Shown here one piece after another: positions 22,147 to 30,984 of a stretch of DNA of 64,000 nt (positions are counted from its first letter, which is position 1; each line of letters begins with the position of its first letter). The DNA lies in contig NZ_RCHJ01000024.1 in assembly GCF_004011805.1 (NCBI RefSeq), positions 1-64,000 of the forward strand, read 5' to 3'. The notes under the pieces were generated by a model, which made no database searches, was not told the origin of the DNA, and saw only the letters and a list, made by a program, of their open reading frames with translations. The stretch is from Piscinibacter defluvii (GTDB taxonomy: Bacteria; Pseudomonadota; Gammaproteobacteria; Burkholderiales; Burkholderiaceae_C). A program made the translations under genes and the position numbers.

Positions 22147-23577
22147 CTACTTCAGCGACGCGTAGCCGAGCATGTCCAGCGCATGATTCGAGAGGTTCGA
22201 GCGGATGTTTCGCTCCAGCCGCTCGAGGTCGGTTGCCACGGTCGAGACTGCCGTGACCTTCTTGTACATGGTGGCCTGTTCTTGTTGCAGCTGGCTCATG
22301 AACTTCTGAACGTCGCTTCGCTGAAGTTGAGCCAGTTCGGTCTGCCGTGGCGTGAGGCGATAGCGCTTCGTGAGCGCCGAGACGGCGACGTTGGCGAACT
22401 GGTTGAGGAAGGTGAACGCGTAGTCCGCCGCCACGACCTCGCGGTAGTTGCCGATCATCATCTCGGCCAGGCCGGAACCAGGGATCGTGTTGCCGATGGC
22501 CAGCATCCGCCACACCGGGATGCTCGTGCTGTTCACGAAGCCGACGGCGGCCGAGTTGTTCGGAATGGCGGTCCGAGTGCGGATGTTGTCCGAGATGAGC
22601 TGCATGATGTCCGACACCTTCTTGGTGAGCGGCTCGTGCACATAGGTGTTGGAACGGGTCACCACATCGCAGTCGGTGTAGTTGTTGCAACGAAGAACTT
22701 GGAGATTGACGTTGCCCCCGCCCGCATCGGATTGCCCATAGAGCAGCTGCGCGACTGTGGTGATGCTCGGGCCGATGTACTCAGGGTCTCGATTCGCAGA
22801 CTCGGGCTGGAAGATCACTGCGCCCACGATGCTCATGACGAGCTCTCGCGCAGGATCATCGAGCGTGTCGATCGACTTCAGCGCTTGCCAAGTGAAGTTG
22901 CCGACGAACGGCGCCTGCGCGACCAGGTTGGGGTCGCCGCTGGTGCGAGCCGACGCAAGGATCGATGCGCTGTCGGAAGCGCACCGCCGCATCGCTGAGT
23001 CGATGTCGGTTTCCAGGCCCATCTGCATCGCGAGCTTGGCGCACGCCCGCTGGGAGTCATAGCCGACAGCCTCAGCCGCGGAGGCGACAAGAGCGGTCGC
23101 CGTCTCGCACGAGTTGATGCGAGAGTTGTTGATCCAAGTCTCGAGGCCCTTCGCCCACTTCGTCAGGCCACCCAGCAGAGGGGAGACCGCCTCGAGCGCC
23201 AGCTGGAACGCGATGCCTGGCAGCGCGGCCGTGATGTTTCGCAGCATGTTGCGGAACTCGGTGGCCGAAATGTGCGAGAACGATCCACCGAAGAGGTCGA
23301 TTCCGCCGCAGCCGCCCTTGGCCGACGGGAACTGGATGGCTGCGAGCTGGTAGGTCTTGTTCGGGGACCGCAGGTAGAGGTTGCCGCCCGTGTAGGTGTT
23401 GAAGGTCTGGCCCTTGAACGCGCCGGGTGCGGTGTAGTTGCCGATGGCGCCGAGGCTGTTGAACATGTTGTTCACCTCGCCGTTGAGGTCGGCGGCGTAG
23501 GCAAGGGGCGCAGCGAAGGCGATCGAGTAGGCCGTGACGAGCGCAATCAGCCTGCCGAAGATGGATCGAACGGACAT
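22147..23577 (-). CDS. traH: TraH-like pilus assembly protein
   Basis: The 476-residue protein has a signal peptide (SVRSIFGRLIALVTAYSIAF, cleavage near AYA at 27). The mature part has TraH features: NNMFNSLGAIGNYTAPGAF, GGNLYLRSPNK, the CGGIDLFGGSFSHI region, scattered Cys, and a helical C-terminus. TraH acts with TraF and TraW in the periplasm to extend the F-type pilus. The ATG at 23577 is chosen for the signal peptide; the frame upstream runs into the traF region. It lies 8 bp after traF. Confidence 0.9.
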   Translation of the reverse strand: MSVRSIFGRLIALVTAYSIAFAAPLAYAADLNGEVNNMFNSLGAIGNYTAPGAFKGQTFNTYTGGNLYLRSPNKTYQLAAIQFPSAKGGCGGIDLFGGSFSHISATEFRNMLRNITAALPGIAFQLALEAVSPLLGGLTKWAKGLETWINNSRINSCETATALVASAAEAVGYDSQRACAKLAMQMGLETDIDSAMRRCASDSASILASARTSGDPNLVAQAPFVGNFTWQALKSIDTLDDPARELVMSIVGAVIFQPESANRDPEYIGPSITTVAQLLYGQSDAGGGNVNLQVLRCNNYTDCDVVTRSNTYVHEPLTKKVSDIMQLISDNIRTRTAIPNNSAAVGFVNSTSIPVWRMLAIGNTIPGSGLAEMMIGNYREVVAADYAFTFLNQFANVAVSALTKRYRLTPRQTELAQLQRSDVQKFMSQLQQEQATMYKKVTAVSTVATDLERLERNIRSNLSNHALDMLGYASLK

Positions 23578-23585
23578 AGGGCCTC

Positions 23586-24473
23586 CTATTGCAGGTTGAC
23601 GCGGCGCGTGACGGACGGGGCGTAGGCCTCTGCGCCAGGCGAAGCCACCGTAGCGATGCGCTCGAGGAGCTGGGACTCGCTGAGCACACCGAAGCCAATG
23701 GGTGTGATCTTTCCGGTGAAGGGCTCGGCCAGGTAGACGGCGGGAACCTGCGTCACCTGCAGCGTTCGGGCAATGCCGTTGTCGCGGCGGAAGTTCGGGA
23801 AGTTGGGCAGGCCCTTGCCGTCGACGCTGACGGGCACGATCTGGATCCCGTAGCGCGCCTGGAAGGCTTCCAACGTGGGCGCGAACGCGTGGCAGTAGGG
23901 GCAGTCCGAGCGGAAGAAGAAGAACAGCACGTGCGAGCGCGACAGGTCGGCCAGGGACTGCACGCGGGACGTGGTTTGCTCGCGGTCGAAGACCTCGATG
24001 GCGCGCGAGTTGACGGGACGCCCCTGCAAGGTCATGTCGAGGTCGGGGGTGGCCCACGCGACGCGCTGGGCGACGTCGGAGAAGTAGCTGGCCTGGCGCA
24101 CCACCTGCGCCTCCAGCTGCATGTACCGGCGCACGTTGTCTTCGGTGGGGCGGATGATCGCGATGTTGCGGTACTCCTCGAGGCGCTTCTGCAACTGCTC
24201 GAACTCGATCAGCTCGGGAGCTCGCGTGTCGCGGCGCTTCGCCTCGGGCTTCTGTGGGATGGGCTTGGGCGGAGGCGCCGGCGCGGGCTGAACCTCGACC
24301 TCCGGGTCCTCGTAGAAGTGCCATCCGCGGCGGAAGTCATCCCAGAAGAGATACCGGGGCGCGGTCGATGCGGCAGAGGCGACGGCCGCTGCGGGCGCAT
24401 CGGGTGATGTCTGGCCGAAGGCCGGAGCGACCAGGCCGACCAGGAGGGCAAGGCGGACAAGCAGCGTTCGCAT
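23586..24473 (-). CDS. traF: TraF-like thioredoxin-fold pilus assembly protein
   Basis: This is a 295-residue periplasmic protein with a signal peptide (RTLLVRLALLVGLVAPAFG). It has a Pro-rich segment, WDDFRRGWHFYEDP, a coiled-coil stretch, and a C-terminal thioredoxin fold with SDCPYCHAF at about 188-196 and cis-Pro TQVPAVYL. F-plasmid TraF lacks a CxxC, but this one keeps it, so it may be an active disulfide enzyme that helps fold Cys-rich TraN, TraU and TraH. DsbC is encoded in the same operon. Confidence 0.9.
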   Translation of the reverse strand: MRTLLVRLALLVGLVAPAFGQTSPDAPAAAVASAASTAPRYLFWDDFRRGWHFYEDPEVEVQPAPAPPPKPIPQKPEAKRRDTRAPELIEFEQLQKRLEEYRNIAIIRPTEDNVRRYMQLEAQVVRQASYFSDVAQRVAWATPDLDMTLQGRPVNSRAIEVFDREQTTSRVQSLADLSRSHVLFFFFRSDCPYCHAFAPTLEAFQARYGIQIVPVSVDGKGLPNFPNFRRDNGIARTLQVTQVPAVYLAEPFTGKITPIGFGVLSESQLLERIATVASPGAEAYAPSVTRRVNLQ

Positions 24474-24483
24474 GATCAGATCC

Positions 24484-24867
24484 TCACGAGAGGGACTTCG
24501 GGGGCTTGCCGTCGCGGCAGATGTTGATGCCGAAGGCAACGGCCTTGCGGGTAGGGGCAGCCTTCTCGGACGCGTGGACACCGTCCTGGCTGAACGCAAC
24601 GCGCAGGCGACTGCAGCCCGCCTCGGCATAGCGCTTGACCGTGGTGACGTCGATCAGGATGGGGCCCGTGGCCTGGAAGAACCGGGTGATGTTCTCAGCG
24701 TCCTTTCCGGCGAGGATCCCGCGCGCGGTGCCGTCGTTGGAGTCGATGGCAGCGGCCATGAGCACGCGCACGTCCGCGACCGGGACGCGGCCGGCGTCAC
24801 TGGATTGAGCGTGGACGCTCGCTGCCGCCGCGAGGGCGAGAGCTGGAACGACGAGAGGGCGCTTCAT
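24484..24867 (-). CDS. periplasmic protein of unknown function, 127 aa
   Basis: The signal peptide (KRPLVVPALALAAAASVHA) is followed by a small soluble domain with two Cys (AGCSRLRV and INICRDG) that could pair. Many strands are predicted (GPILIDVTTVKRY). It lies between traN and traF, 2 bp after traN, so it is part of the transfer operon. It is conserved in position rather than in recognisable sequence; no family is named. Confidence 0.55.
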   Translation of the reverse strand: MKRPLVVPALALAAAASVHAQSSDAGRVPVADVRVLMAAAIDSNDGTARGILAGKDAENITRFFQATGPILIDVTTVKRYAEAGCSRLRVAFSQDGVHASEKAAPTRKAVAFGINICRDGKPPKSLS

Positions 24868-24869
24868 GG

Positions 24870-27305
24870 TCAGCACTTTCCTTGGCCGTAGTAGCAGGCA
24901 GGAATCTTCGAGGCGCTGTTGTTCTGCAGCGTCGTGAGGTTCGGGCTCTTGGCGACCAGCGACGCATAGAACTCGGTGAAGTCCATGCGCGCGAAGTCGA
25001 GGGACTGCAACTGAGCGATCGTGAAGCCAGAGCAGTCGGGGTTCTGCGCTGAGCCCCATCCCTTTGCGACCTGGGACCGGCCCTGTTCGTTGACGATGCG
25101 GGCCAGCAGCGAGTTGAAGCAGCACTTGCCGGTGGTGTGCTCGATGCAAGAGACGCAACTGCCAAGGATCCGGATGCAGCTCGAGCACCAGTTGCCCAAG
25201 CTGTGGCACAGGTGGGCGCCTTCGCTGAGCGCGGTGACAGCTTCGTCCGAGTTGCACGACATGGCCGAGAGCACGACCGTGATCACCACGGCGATCGCCA
25301 GGGTCCACGGGTCAAAGGCGACGACCATCCCCGTCGATTCGGAGATGGCGCCTGAGTAGAGGATATTGCCCGTGGTGGTCACGACGGCATCGCCGGTGAA
25401 GAACTCGACGGTGATGCCGTAGGCGCCGATGCCGGCGCTCGCGGTGAAAGAGGTCTCCGCGGTCAGGAAGGCGATCAAGCCCTGCCGCACGTAGTCGAAG
25501 TTGCGGCCGCTCATCAGCGCGTCGAACACCAGCCTCGAGCCGACGCCGAACATGCTCTGATTGCTCATGCCGCCGCCGGTGCCATCCGAGGCGCAGCAGT
25601 TCTTCAGCAGGCGATCGCGGCAGAAGCGAGCCTCGCCGTTGAACACGGTCATCTTGTCGGTGTCGAGGTAGACGCCGGCCTCGCGCGCGGCTTCGAGCAT
25701 CGACATCGAGCGGCCGAAGTCGGCGTCGCCGGTGTAGGAGATGTTGAAACAGTTGCCTTGCAGGCAGAACACGTTGCTGGGGCAGTTGCTGGCCTGGGTG
25801 ACGGTCTCGTTGGGCACGGTGCAGGAGTACTGGTCTTGGTACGCCTCGCAGTTGCCGGTGGCGGCGTTCGTGCGGGTGCAAGTCGAAGAAATGGGCGTGC
25901 AGCCGGACGCCACCAGCGGGGCGCACTGGTCGGCCGTGTAGGTGCTGCTGCAGGTCATCGTGCTCTGGTACTGCCAGCAGTCGCGCGTCACCGGAACGCC
26001 ATCGACCATCTTCGTGGCCGGGCCGTCCACGCACACCGGCGTGGTGGCCACCGAGCAGCGACCGTCGCCGGCGAGCGTGGGGCACTGGTTGTTCCAGCTG
26101 TCGGCGGTCGTGCTGGTGGTGGCTGGCTTCGTGTAGGTCAGCCGCATTTGCGGGATCGGGCCGTAGGCAGGGTTAGGGGCCCAGCCCACGATGGCTCGCG
26201 TTGAGCTCGCGTTCCAGTAGAGCGAGGCGTACGTGCCCGTGGTGTCGGTCGCCTCGGTGCCGGAGAAGGTGGCGCTGGGCGCGTAGCACGTGGACGTGGT
26301 CAGCGGGCTGCTAGTGCAGGACATGCTGTCGCCGCCCCCAGAGCACGTCGTGCTCACCAGGTTGTCGCCGCTTTGCGTACCCGCGGGGCAGGCGGCGTAG
26401 ACGTCCAGGAAAGGGTGGATCGTCACGCACGTCATGTCCTCCCAGCCGCCGGTGCAGGACACGGAAGGATCGTTCGCGATCATGGCCGTGAGGCTGCAGG
26501 TGTCGCCGGTGCAGCTCCTGTCGGCCACGAAGACGGCGGTCTCCGTCGGCGTGAAGCTCGGGAAGCTGTAGGACGTGCCGATGACGGCGACCTTCTGCGG
26601 CGTGATGACCGGCCGCGTCATGTCGACGTCGAAGAACGCGAGCGGATTGCCGTTGCTGGTGACCCGGAAGTGCTGTTGGGTGTCGGCGCGATCAGGGAGG
26701 CACTGGGCGGCCACGGCGGTAGAGCCGGACGTCGCCTGGGCGAACCAGTCGCCCGGCGTGCAGTTGGCCGACCGCGTCACCGCGACGTTCAGCGAGTTTG
26801 AGCAGCTGTAGCTGCCAGCGGCGACGTAGCGCGCGCACGTGCGCGTCTCGGTGTGCGCTGCGATGGTCGAATTCGTGGTCGTGCAGCCGCTGTAGTAGGC
26901 AGACAGATCGCCGAGGTTCAGCGATGGGTTGCGCGCGATCTGCGAGGCAGCCGCCACCGATGGGTCGCTTGGCGAGATCGTGGGGCGCGGCGTGTTCGCA
27001 GAATTGATGGCCGTCCTGAGCGCCTGGCACGTCTGGTCGTTCGGCGTCGCGGCGCAGGCGGCGAGCTTCGCGTTGATGTCCGAGCCCAGGGCGGGGCGGC
27101 CCGCCAGCGATGCCTCTGGGGGCGTCGTGGTGTACCCGGGCACGACGCTGTTCGCCGAAGGTTGGTTGACCAGCCCGCGGATCGTGGTGTTTGCCGACTG
27201 CCCGGCGGACACGCCTTGGTCGTGGGACGACTGCGCGAAGGCGGTGGTCTGGACGATCAGGAGGGCTTGGACCATGATCCAGACGATCACGCGCTTGAAG
27301 AGCAT
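24870..27305 (-). CDS. traN: TraN-like mating pair stabilisation adhesin
   Basis: The 811-residue protein, longer than the F TraN (about 600), has a signal peptide (LFKRVIVWIMVQALLIVQTT) and a very Cys-rich body. CMTC-like and CxxxC pairs appear throughout, for example CTGGWEDMTC and CFNSL near the end. TraN is an outer-membrane adhesin that holds donor and recipient together and gives host specificity. The extra length lies in the Thr/Ser/Cys-rich first half, the part expected to contact the recipient. Its last codons are close to the next gene. Confidence 0.88.
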   Translation of the reverse strand: MLFKRVIVWIMVQALLIVQTTAFAQSSHDQGVSAGQSANTTIRGLVNQPSANSVVPGYTTTPPEASLAGRPALGSDINAKLAACAATPNDQTCQALRTAINSANTPRPTISPSDPSVAAASQIARNPSLNLGDLSAYYSGCTTTNSTIAAHTETRTCARYVAAGSYSCSNSLNVAVTRSANCTPGDWFAQATSGSTAVAAQCLPDRADTQQHFRVTSNGNPLAFFDVDMTRPVITPQKVAVIGTSYSFPSFTPTETAVFVADRSCTGDTCSLTAMIANDPSVSCTGGWEDMTCVTIHPFLDVYAACPAGTQSGDNLVSTTCSGGGDSMSCTSSPLTTSTCYAPSATFSGTEATDTTGTYASLYWNASSTRAIVGWAPNPAYGPIPQMRLTYTKPATTSTTADSWNNQCPTLAGDGRCSVATTPVCVDGPATKMVDGVPVTRDCWQYQSTMTCSSTYTADQCAPLVASGCTPISSTCTRTNAATGNCEAYQDQYSCTVPNETVTQASNCPSNVFCLQGNCFNISYTGDADFGRSMSMLEAAREAGVYLDTDKMTVFNGEARFCRDRLLKNCCASDGTGGGMSNQSMFGVGSRLVFDALMSGRNFDYVRQGLIAFLTAETSFTASAGIGAYGITVEFFTGDAVVTTTGNILYSGAISESTGMVVAFDPWTLAIAVVITVVLSAMSCNSDEAVTALSEGAHLCHSLGNWCSSCIRILGSCVSCIEHTTGKCCFNSLLARIVNEQGRSQVAKGWGSAQNPDCSGFTIAQLQSLDFARMDFTEFYASLVAKSPNLTTLQNNSASKIPACYYGQGKC

Positions 27306-27307
27306 GC

Positions 27308-28072
27308 TCAGCCTCCCTTGAGCTTCGAGAGATAGGTTTCCGCCTCGCGAGAGAACCTCGGTGCGGTCCGCTGGATGAAGCGCAGGGCGTAGTCCACGCT
27401 GACGTCGCCGGCAGCCAAGGCGTAGCTCGAGGTGTCGAAGCAGGTCCCGGCAGCGCAGGGGGCAGGCACGGCGCCATCCTTGATCAGCACGAACGAGGGG
27501 GTGGCCGTGATCGAGAAGCGATCGAAGGCCTGCGGATCGATCTGGAAGCCCACCTTGCGCGTTCCGATGACGCGCTGCACCCGGCTCACGGTCTTCTGCA
27601 GCGAGTCCTCGACGAAGCCGCGCAGAACGAGCGTTGCGCCGGTGCGAGCCGCCTGGTCGACGAGGCGACCGAGCGAGGTTTCCGGCATCGAGAAGCTGAC
27701 GAAGACGAGCAGCGTGGGCCCGACAGGCAGCGAACCCTTTGCCGGGTCCGGTTGTCCCATGGCGTCGTACCCGCCGGCGATAGCGCCCAGGTCGATCTTC
27801 CGCTGAGACTGGGGTTGCGGCAGCGCGTCGATGCGCGGGGTCACTGGAACAGGCACGCGCGCGAGTTCGGCCTCGGTGGGCATGCGGTTCTTGCGCGCCG
27901 CGGCATCGATGTCCTTGTCGGTGATGACCGGCTGGCTGCGCGCCGCGCGGGCGATGTCGGCCTCGGTCACCGGGCTCTTCTGGGCTTGGGCACTCGCCGG
28001 CGGCGAGCCGGCCAGGCCCATGCAGAGCGCGACTGCCGTGAGCAGGCGAAGACGATGTTCAGTAGCCAACAC
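27308..28072 (-). CDS. trbC: TrbC-like pilin assembly protein
   Basis: The 254-residue protein has a signal peptide ending near AQAQ (residue 28). It has a repeated acidic N-terminal part (TEADIARAARSQ, then TDKDIDAAARK) and a thioredoxin-like domain with VFVSFSMPETSLGRL and ATPSFVLI. This matches the F-type TrbC family, which acts in pilus assembly and is fused to TraW in some elements. It overlaps traU by 14 bp. A cis-Pro is kept but no CxxC, so it is structural rather than redox active. Confidence 0.85.
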   Translation of the reverse strand: MLATEHRLRLLTAVALCMGLAGSPPASAQAQKSPVTEADIARAARSQPVITDKDIDAAARKNRMPTEAELARVPVPVTPRIDALPQPQSQRKIDLGAIAGGYDAMGQPDPAKGSLPVGPTLLVFVSFSMPETSLGRLVDQAARTGATLVLRGFVEDSLQKTVSRVQRVIGTRKVGFQIDPQAFDRFSITATPSFVLIKDGAVPAPCAAGTCFDTSSYALAAGDVSVDYALRFIQRTAPRFSREAETYLSKLKGG

Positions 28073-29075
28073 AGCAGTTCCGCTTTCGAAAGAGCATGAA
28101 GGCGAAGTCCTCGCCGCGGACCGGGTACTCCTTCCCGGCGCCCCACAGCACAGTCGTTCGACCGAACGGCTGACAGCACTTCCCGTCGAGCTTGTCCGTC
28201 GAGGGGATGGGGTAGGTGAGGTTGGTCTTGTAGGCCGTCTTGTCCATCACCGGCTCGAAGTACGGCCCGCACAGTCCTTTGCTGCCGTGCCACCCCCAGG
28301 CGATGAGTTCGCGGTGCATCTTGGCAGTGAGCCGATGGGCCAGCAGCGCCGCGGTGCGCACGCCGCCCATGTGGTACTGGACCTGGCCGTCGAGCGGGTA
28401 GATGCCACCCTGGCAACCCGAGCACCAGAACAGCGAGTTAAGGCCGAAGCCGGTCGTGGCCGCCACGCAGTCCGCCGCACAGGCGGCGATGGCGATGGGG
28501 TTTGCGAACAGGACGGCATCCGGGTTCAGCAGCAGGGTGAGCTCGTCGTCGTTCCACAGGGGATCGACTTCGGTCATGTAGGCGACGTCGAAGCTGCCCT
28601 TCTCGAGGCACGGGAAGTCGGCGACCACCTCCATCCAGTACAGGACGGGGTTCGTGTAGAAGTGGGCTTGGTAGAAGGAGCCACCATCGCCATCACCCTC
28701 CGCGCGCGTGAAGCGCGCGGCCTCGGGCGCCGGGATGCCCGGGTCGAGGTTGAGACCGCCGAGCGAGGGCAGACAGAAGGGCTTGCGCACGGCTTCGACG
28801 TGGCGCGCGGGCTCCCAGAAGCCGATGGTCAGACCGACCACCGGATTGACGCCGCAGGTGCACACCGGGCTGCCCGGGTTCCCGTCGTTGTCCTCCTGGC
28901 CACCGAAGTTGCCGATCGTCGTGGTGCCGATCGTGATGGGCAGGATGCAGGACCAGCAAATGTCCGTGATGGGGTTCGGGAACTTGCCGGTACACGTGGC
29001 CATGCCGGCCGCGAACGCGGAATGCGATGCCGCCAGCACGGCGAGGGCGAAGAAGAAGCGACGCAGCAGCATCAT
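28059..29075 (-). CDS. traU: TraU-like mating apparatus protein
   Basis: The 338-residue protein has a signal peptide (residues 1-22, ending AFAAG) and then the TraU pattern: CTGKFPNPITDICWSC near the N-terminus, GFWEPARHVE, and CAADCVAATTGFGL. Many Cys residues form disulfides in F TraU, which needs DsbC. TraU is periplasmic and needed mainly for DNA transfer. It overlaps traW by four bases (ATGA), and its ribosome site lies within traW. Confidence 0.9.
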   Translation of the reverse strand: MMLLRRFFFALAVLAASHSAFAAGMATCTGKFPNPITDICWSCILPITIGTTTIGNFGGQEDNDGNPGSPVCTCGVNPVVGLTIGFWEPARHVEAVRKPFCLPSLGGLNLDPGIPAPEAARFTRAEGDGDGGSFYQAHFYTNPVLYWMEVVADFPCLEKGSFDVAYMTEVDPLWNDDELTLLLNPDAVLFANPIAIAACAADCVAATTGFGLNSLFWCSGCQGGIYPLDGQVQYHMGGVRTAALLAHRLTAKMHRELIAWGWHGSKGLCGPYFEPVMDKTAYKTNLTYPIPSTDKLDGKCCQPFGRTTVLWGAGKEYPVRGEDFAFMLFRKRNCCVGY

Positions 29076-29701
29076 TTGGCGGGCACCTCGTCGATGCGAA
29101 GGCGTTGGCCTTCCTGAGACACGATGGCCGGGACCGCGGTGATGCCGAACTTGCGCACCAGCGTGCCGTCCTGGTCGTAGAACACCTGCTTGTTCCAGCG
29201 CTTCATGAGGTCCATGTAGCTGCCGCCCACGAGGATCGGCTTCACCTTGCCCTGGTAGTGATCGATCAGCTCGCGAGCTCGCGCAACCTGGCGCGGGTCG
29301 CGCGCGTCGAAGAACAGCAGGTGCTTCGACAGGGAAACCACCTCGAGCGGGTTCTTCCGAGTGCCGGCTGGAAAGAGGACCGCACCACGCTCGTCCACGA
29401 CGTTGGTATGCAACGTGAAGCTGGGGTCGAAGTAGAAGGTGCGGGGCGCTTCGGCGCGGCGGAGGCCGGAGACGGGCTTCGGGTTGTTCACTGCGAACGC
29501 CGCGCGATCGCGCGCCTCCTGCTCGAGCTTCTTCAGCTCGCCGCTGGCTTCCTTGGCGCGCAGACGCGCCATGATGACCTCGAGCAGGCTCTTCTCGGCG
29601 ATCGGGTAGGTCGGCCCGATGGTGCCGAGGTTCTCAGCGCGGGTGAGCGGCGTCAGGCCGAGCACGGCGACGAACAGAACGCAGAGCCTGGGGAAGCGCA
29701 T
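29072..29701 (-). CDS. traW: TraW-like pilus assembly protein
   Basis: The 209-residue protein has a signal peptide (RFPRLCVLFVAVLGLTPL) and the TraW body. It has NLGTIGPTYPIAEKSLLEVI at residues 24-43, a helical stretch, RTFYFDPSFTLHTNV, and GKVKPILVGGSYMDLMKRW, with VPAIVSQEG at the end. TraW is periplasmic and works with TrbC in pilus assembly. It is the usual partner in position and size; overlap with traU supports co-translation. Confidence 0.9.
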   Translation of the reverse strand: MRFPRLCVLFVAVLGLTPLTRAENLGTIGPTYPIAEKSLLEVIMARLRAKEASGELKKLEQEARDRAAFAVNNPKPVSGLRRAEAPRTFYFDPSFTLHTNVVDERGAVLFPAGTRKNPLEVVSLSKHLLFFDARDPRQVARARELIDHYQGKVKPILVGGSYMDLMKRWNKQVFYDQDGTLVRKFGITAVPAIVSQEGQRLRIDEVPAK

Positions 29702-29702
29702 G

Positions 29703-30038
29703 TCACTTGCCCGGGCAGGAGATCGAGCCGCCCAGGCGTTGGATCGCCGCCGTGTCTCGCTCGTGAGAGGCGCGGATCATGCCCATCAGCACCGGGTCGC
29801 CGTTGCCCTCAGCGAGGGCGCGCCGCAGCTCGACGGCGCGCAGGGATCGGCCGCACCGGGAGCGGAACGCCGCCATGTACGCCTCGGCACCATCGCGCGC
29901 CGGCGGCGCCACCTGGGCCAGCAGGGCCAGGTAGGTGTCGATCGGAACGTCGTCCTGGAACTCGACGCGCCCGCCTTGGGCCTGGGCGAAGGCAGAACCA
30001 CACAGGGAGATGAGAAGCAGCAGGGGGTAGCGGCGCAT
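29703..30038 (-). CDS. periplasmic protein of unknown function, 111 aa
   Basis: A signal peptide (RRYPLLLLISLCGSAFA) is followed by a small helical domain with two Cys (RSRCGRSL and GSISCPGK), a likely disulfide. It lies between traW (1 bp away) and the S26 peptidase gene (8 bp). A longer upstream frame exists but overlaps the peptidase gene, so the ATG at 30038 is chosen. It may be a small transfer accessory protein; no family is recognised. Confidence 0.55.
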   Translation of the reverse strand: MRRYPLLLLISLCGSAFAQAQGGRVEFQDDVPIDTYLALLAQVAPPARDGAEAYMAAFRSRCGRSLRAVELRRALAEGNGDPVLMGMIRASHERDTAAIQRLGGSISCPGK

Positions 30039-30046
30039 GTCGAACC

Positions 30047-30628
30047 TCAGAGGATGGGGATGACCTTGGCCCGGACGTCCTGCACGCGCACGAGGCCGCT
30101 GAGGCTGTAGCGCGAGTCGAAGCTGTCGATGCTCGTCCCCTGAACGTAGAGCTGGCCAGCCGGAATGACCGTTGGCGCGATCGGCTCGAGCGGGCGGCGA
30201 TCGAACGCATGGGTCTTGGCGCGGCCGACGAGCGCGCCGTTCACGAACACGTCGCGCCCCTGAACGGTCACCACATCGCCGGCGACGCCGGCGACACGCT
30301 TGAACAGGGCCTGATGACGCAGGCCCGGATAGGCGCCCTGGCCGGCCGGACCATCGAAGGAGTAGACGACCAGGTCGCCGCGCGCAAGCAGGGCCGAACC
30401 GTAGTCCACCACCGCCACCTTGTAGGGCAGGCTCGGCGTCCAGTTGAAGAGGATCGGCAGGACCGGCACGTGGTGAACGAAGAGCCGCACGAGGGCGAGA
30501 GCCCAGACCAGGCCGACGACAGCGAAGACGAACCAGCGGCGCCGGAGGTCGGCGCGCATCTGGCGGACGCCGTACATCAGCCACGGGCCGAGGCTGAGGC
30601 GGGTCGGCGTGACGGTAGACGTGCTCAC
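30047..30628 (-). CDS. S26 family signal peptidase, TrhF/TraF(RP4)-like
   Basis: The 193-residue protein has one membrane segment at about 32-50 and an S26 catalytic domain with the Ser in WTPSLPYK (S66) and the Lys in LFKRVAGVAGD (K110). A TSIDSFDSRY segment follows and, near the end, PIL. Such peptidases in conjugation clusters process the pilin precursor, whose leader ends at SYA. It overlaps trbI by four bases. The catalytic residues are present, so it should be active. Confidence 0.88.
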   Translation of the reverse strand: MSTSTVTPTRLSLGPWLMYGVRQMRADLRRRWFVFAVVGLVWALALVRLFVHHVPVLPILFNWTPSLPYKVAVVDYGSALLARGDLVVYSFDGPAGQGAYPGLRHQALFKRVAGVAGDVVTVQGRDVFVNGALVGRAKTHAFDRRPLEPIAPTVIPAGQLYVQGTSIDSFDSRYSLSGLVRVQDVRAKVIPIL

Positions 30629-30984
30629 GACTTGGCACCCACCTTGGCCTTGAGCGCGGCGGTCAGGTCCACGGCGTTCGACCAGCTACCCGCCACGGCC
30701 GACTTCACAACGACCATGCAGCGGCATTCGGCGGGCATCTCGCGAAGGGCGCGGTCCAGGCGCTCGCCGAAGGACTGCGCCTGCGCGTAGGCGCGCTGCC
30801 GATCCTCGTCGGACTTGCTGGCGGTGAGCAGCGCCGCGAACTCCGCTTCCTTGCTGCGATAGACATCGGCGATGTCGACGATGCCGATGACCTGCCCGGG
30901 CTTGACTACAAGGCGGTCGTAGGCCAGCAGCGCGGCCGCGGTGACGAAGATCGAGACGATCAGCGTGGTGATGACGGCCTTCAT
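30625..30984 (-). CDS. trbI: TrbI-like F-type transfer protein
   Basis: The 119-residue protein has a membrane segment at about residues 4-23 (VITTLIVSIFVTAAALLAY) and a periplasmic helical part, IGIVDIADVYRSKEAEF, then a longer coil. It ends in CRCMVVVKSAV with two Cys. Size and place directly after traC match F TrbI, which affects pilus retraction. The start overlaps the traC stop by four bases. Confidence 0.75.
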   Translation of the reverse strand: MKAVITTLIVSIFVTAAALLAYDRLVVKPGQVIGIVDIADVYRSKEAEFAALLTASKSDEDRQRAYAQAQSFGERLDRALREMPAECRCMVVVKSAVAGSWSNAVDLTAALKAKVGAKS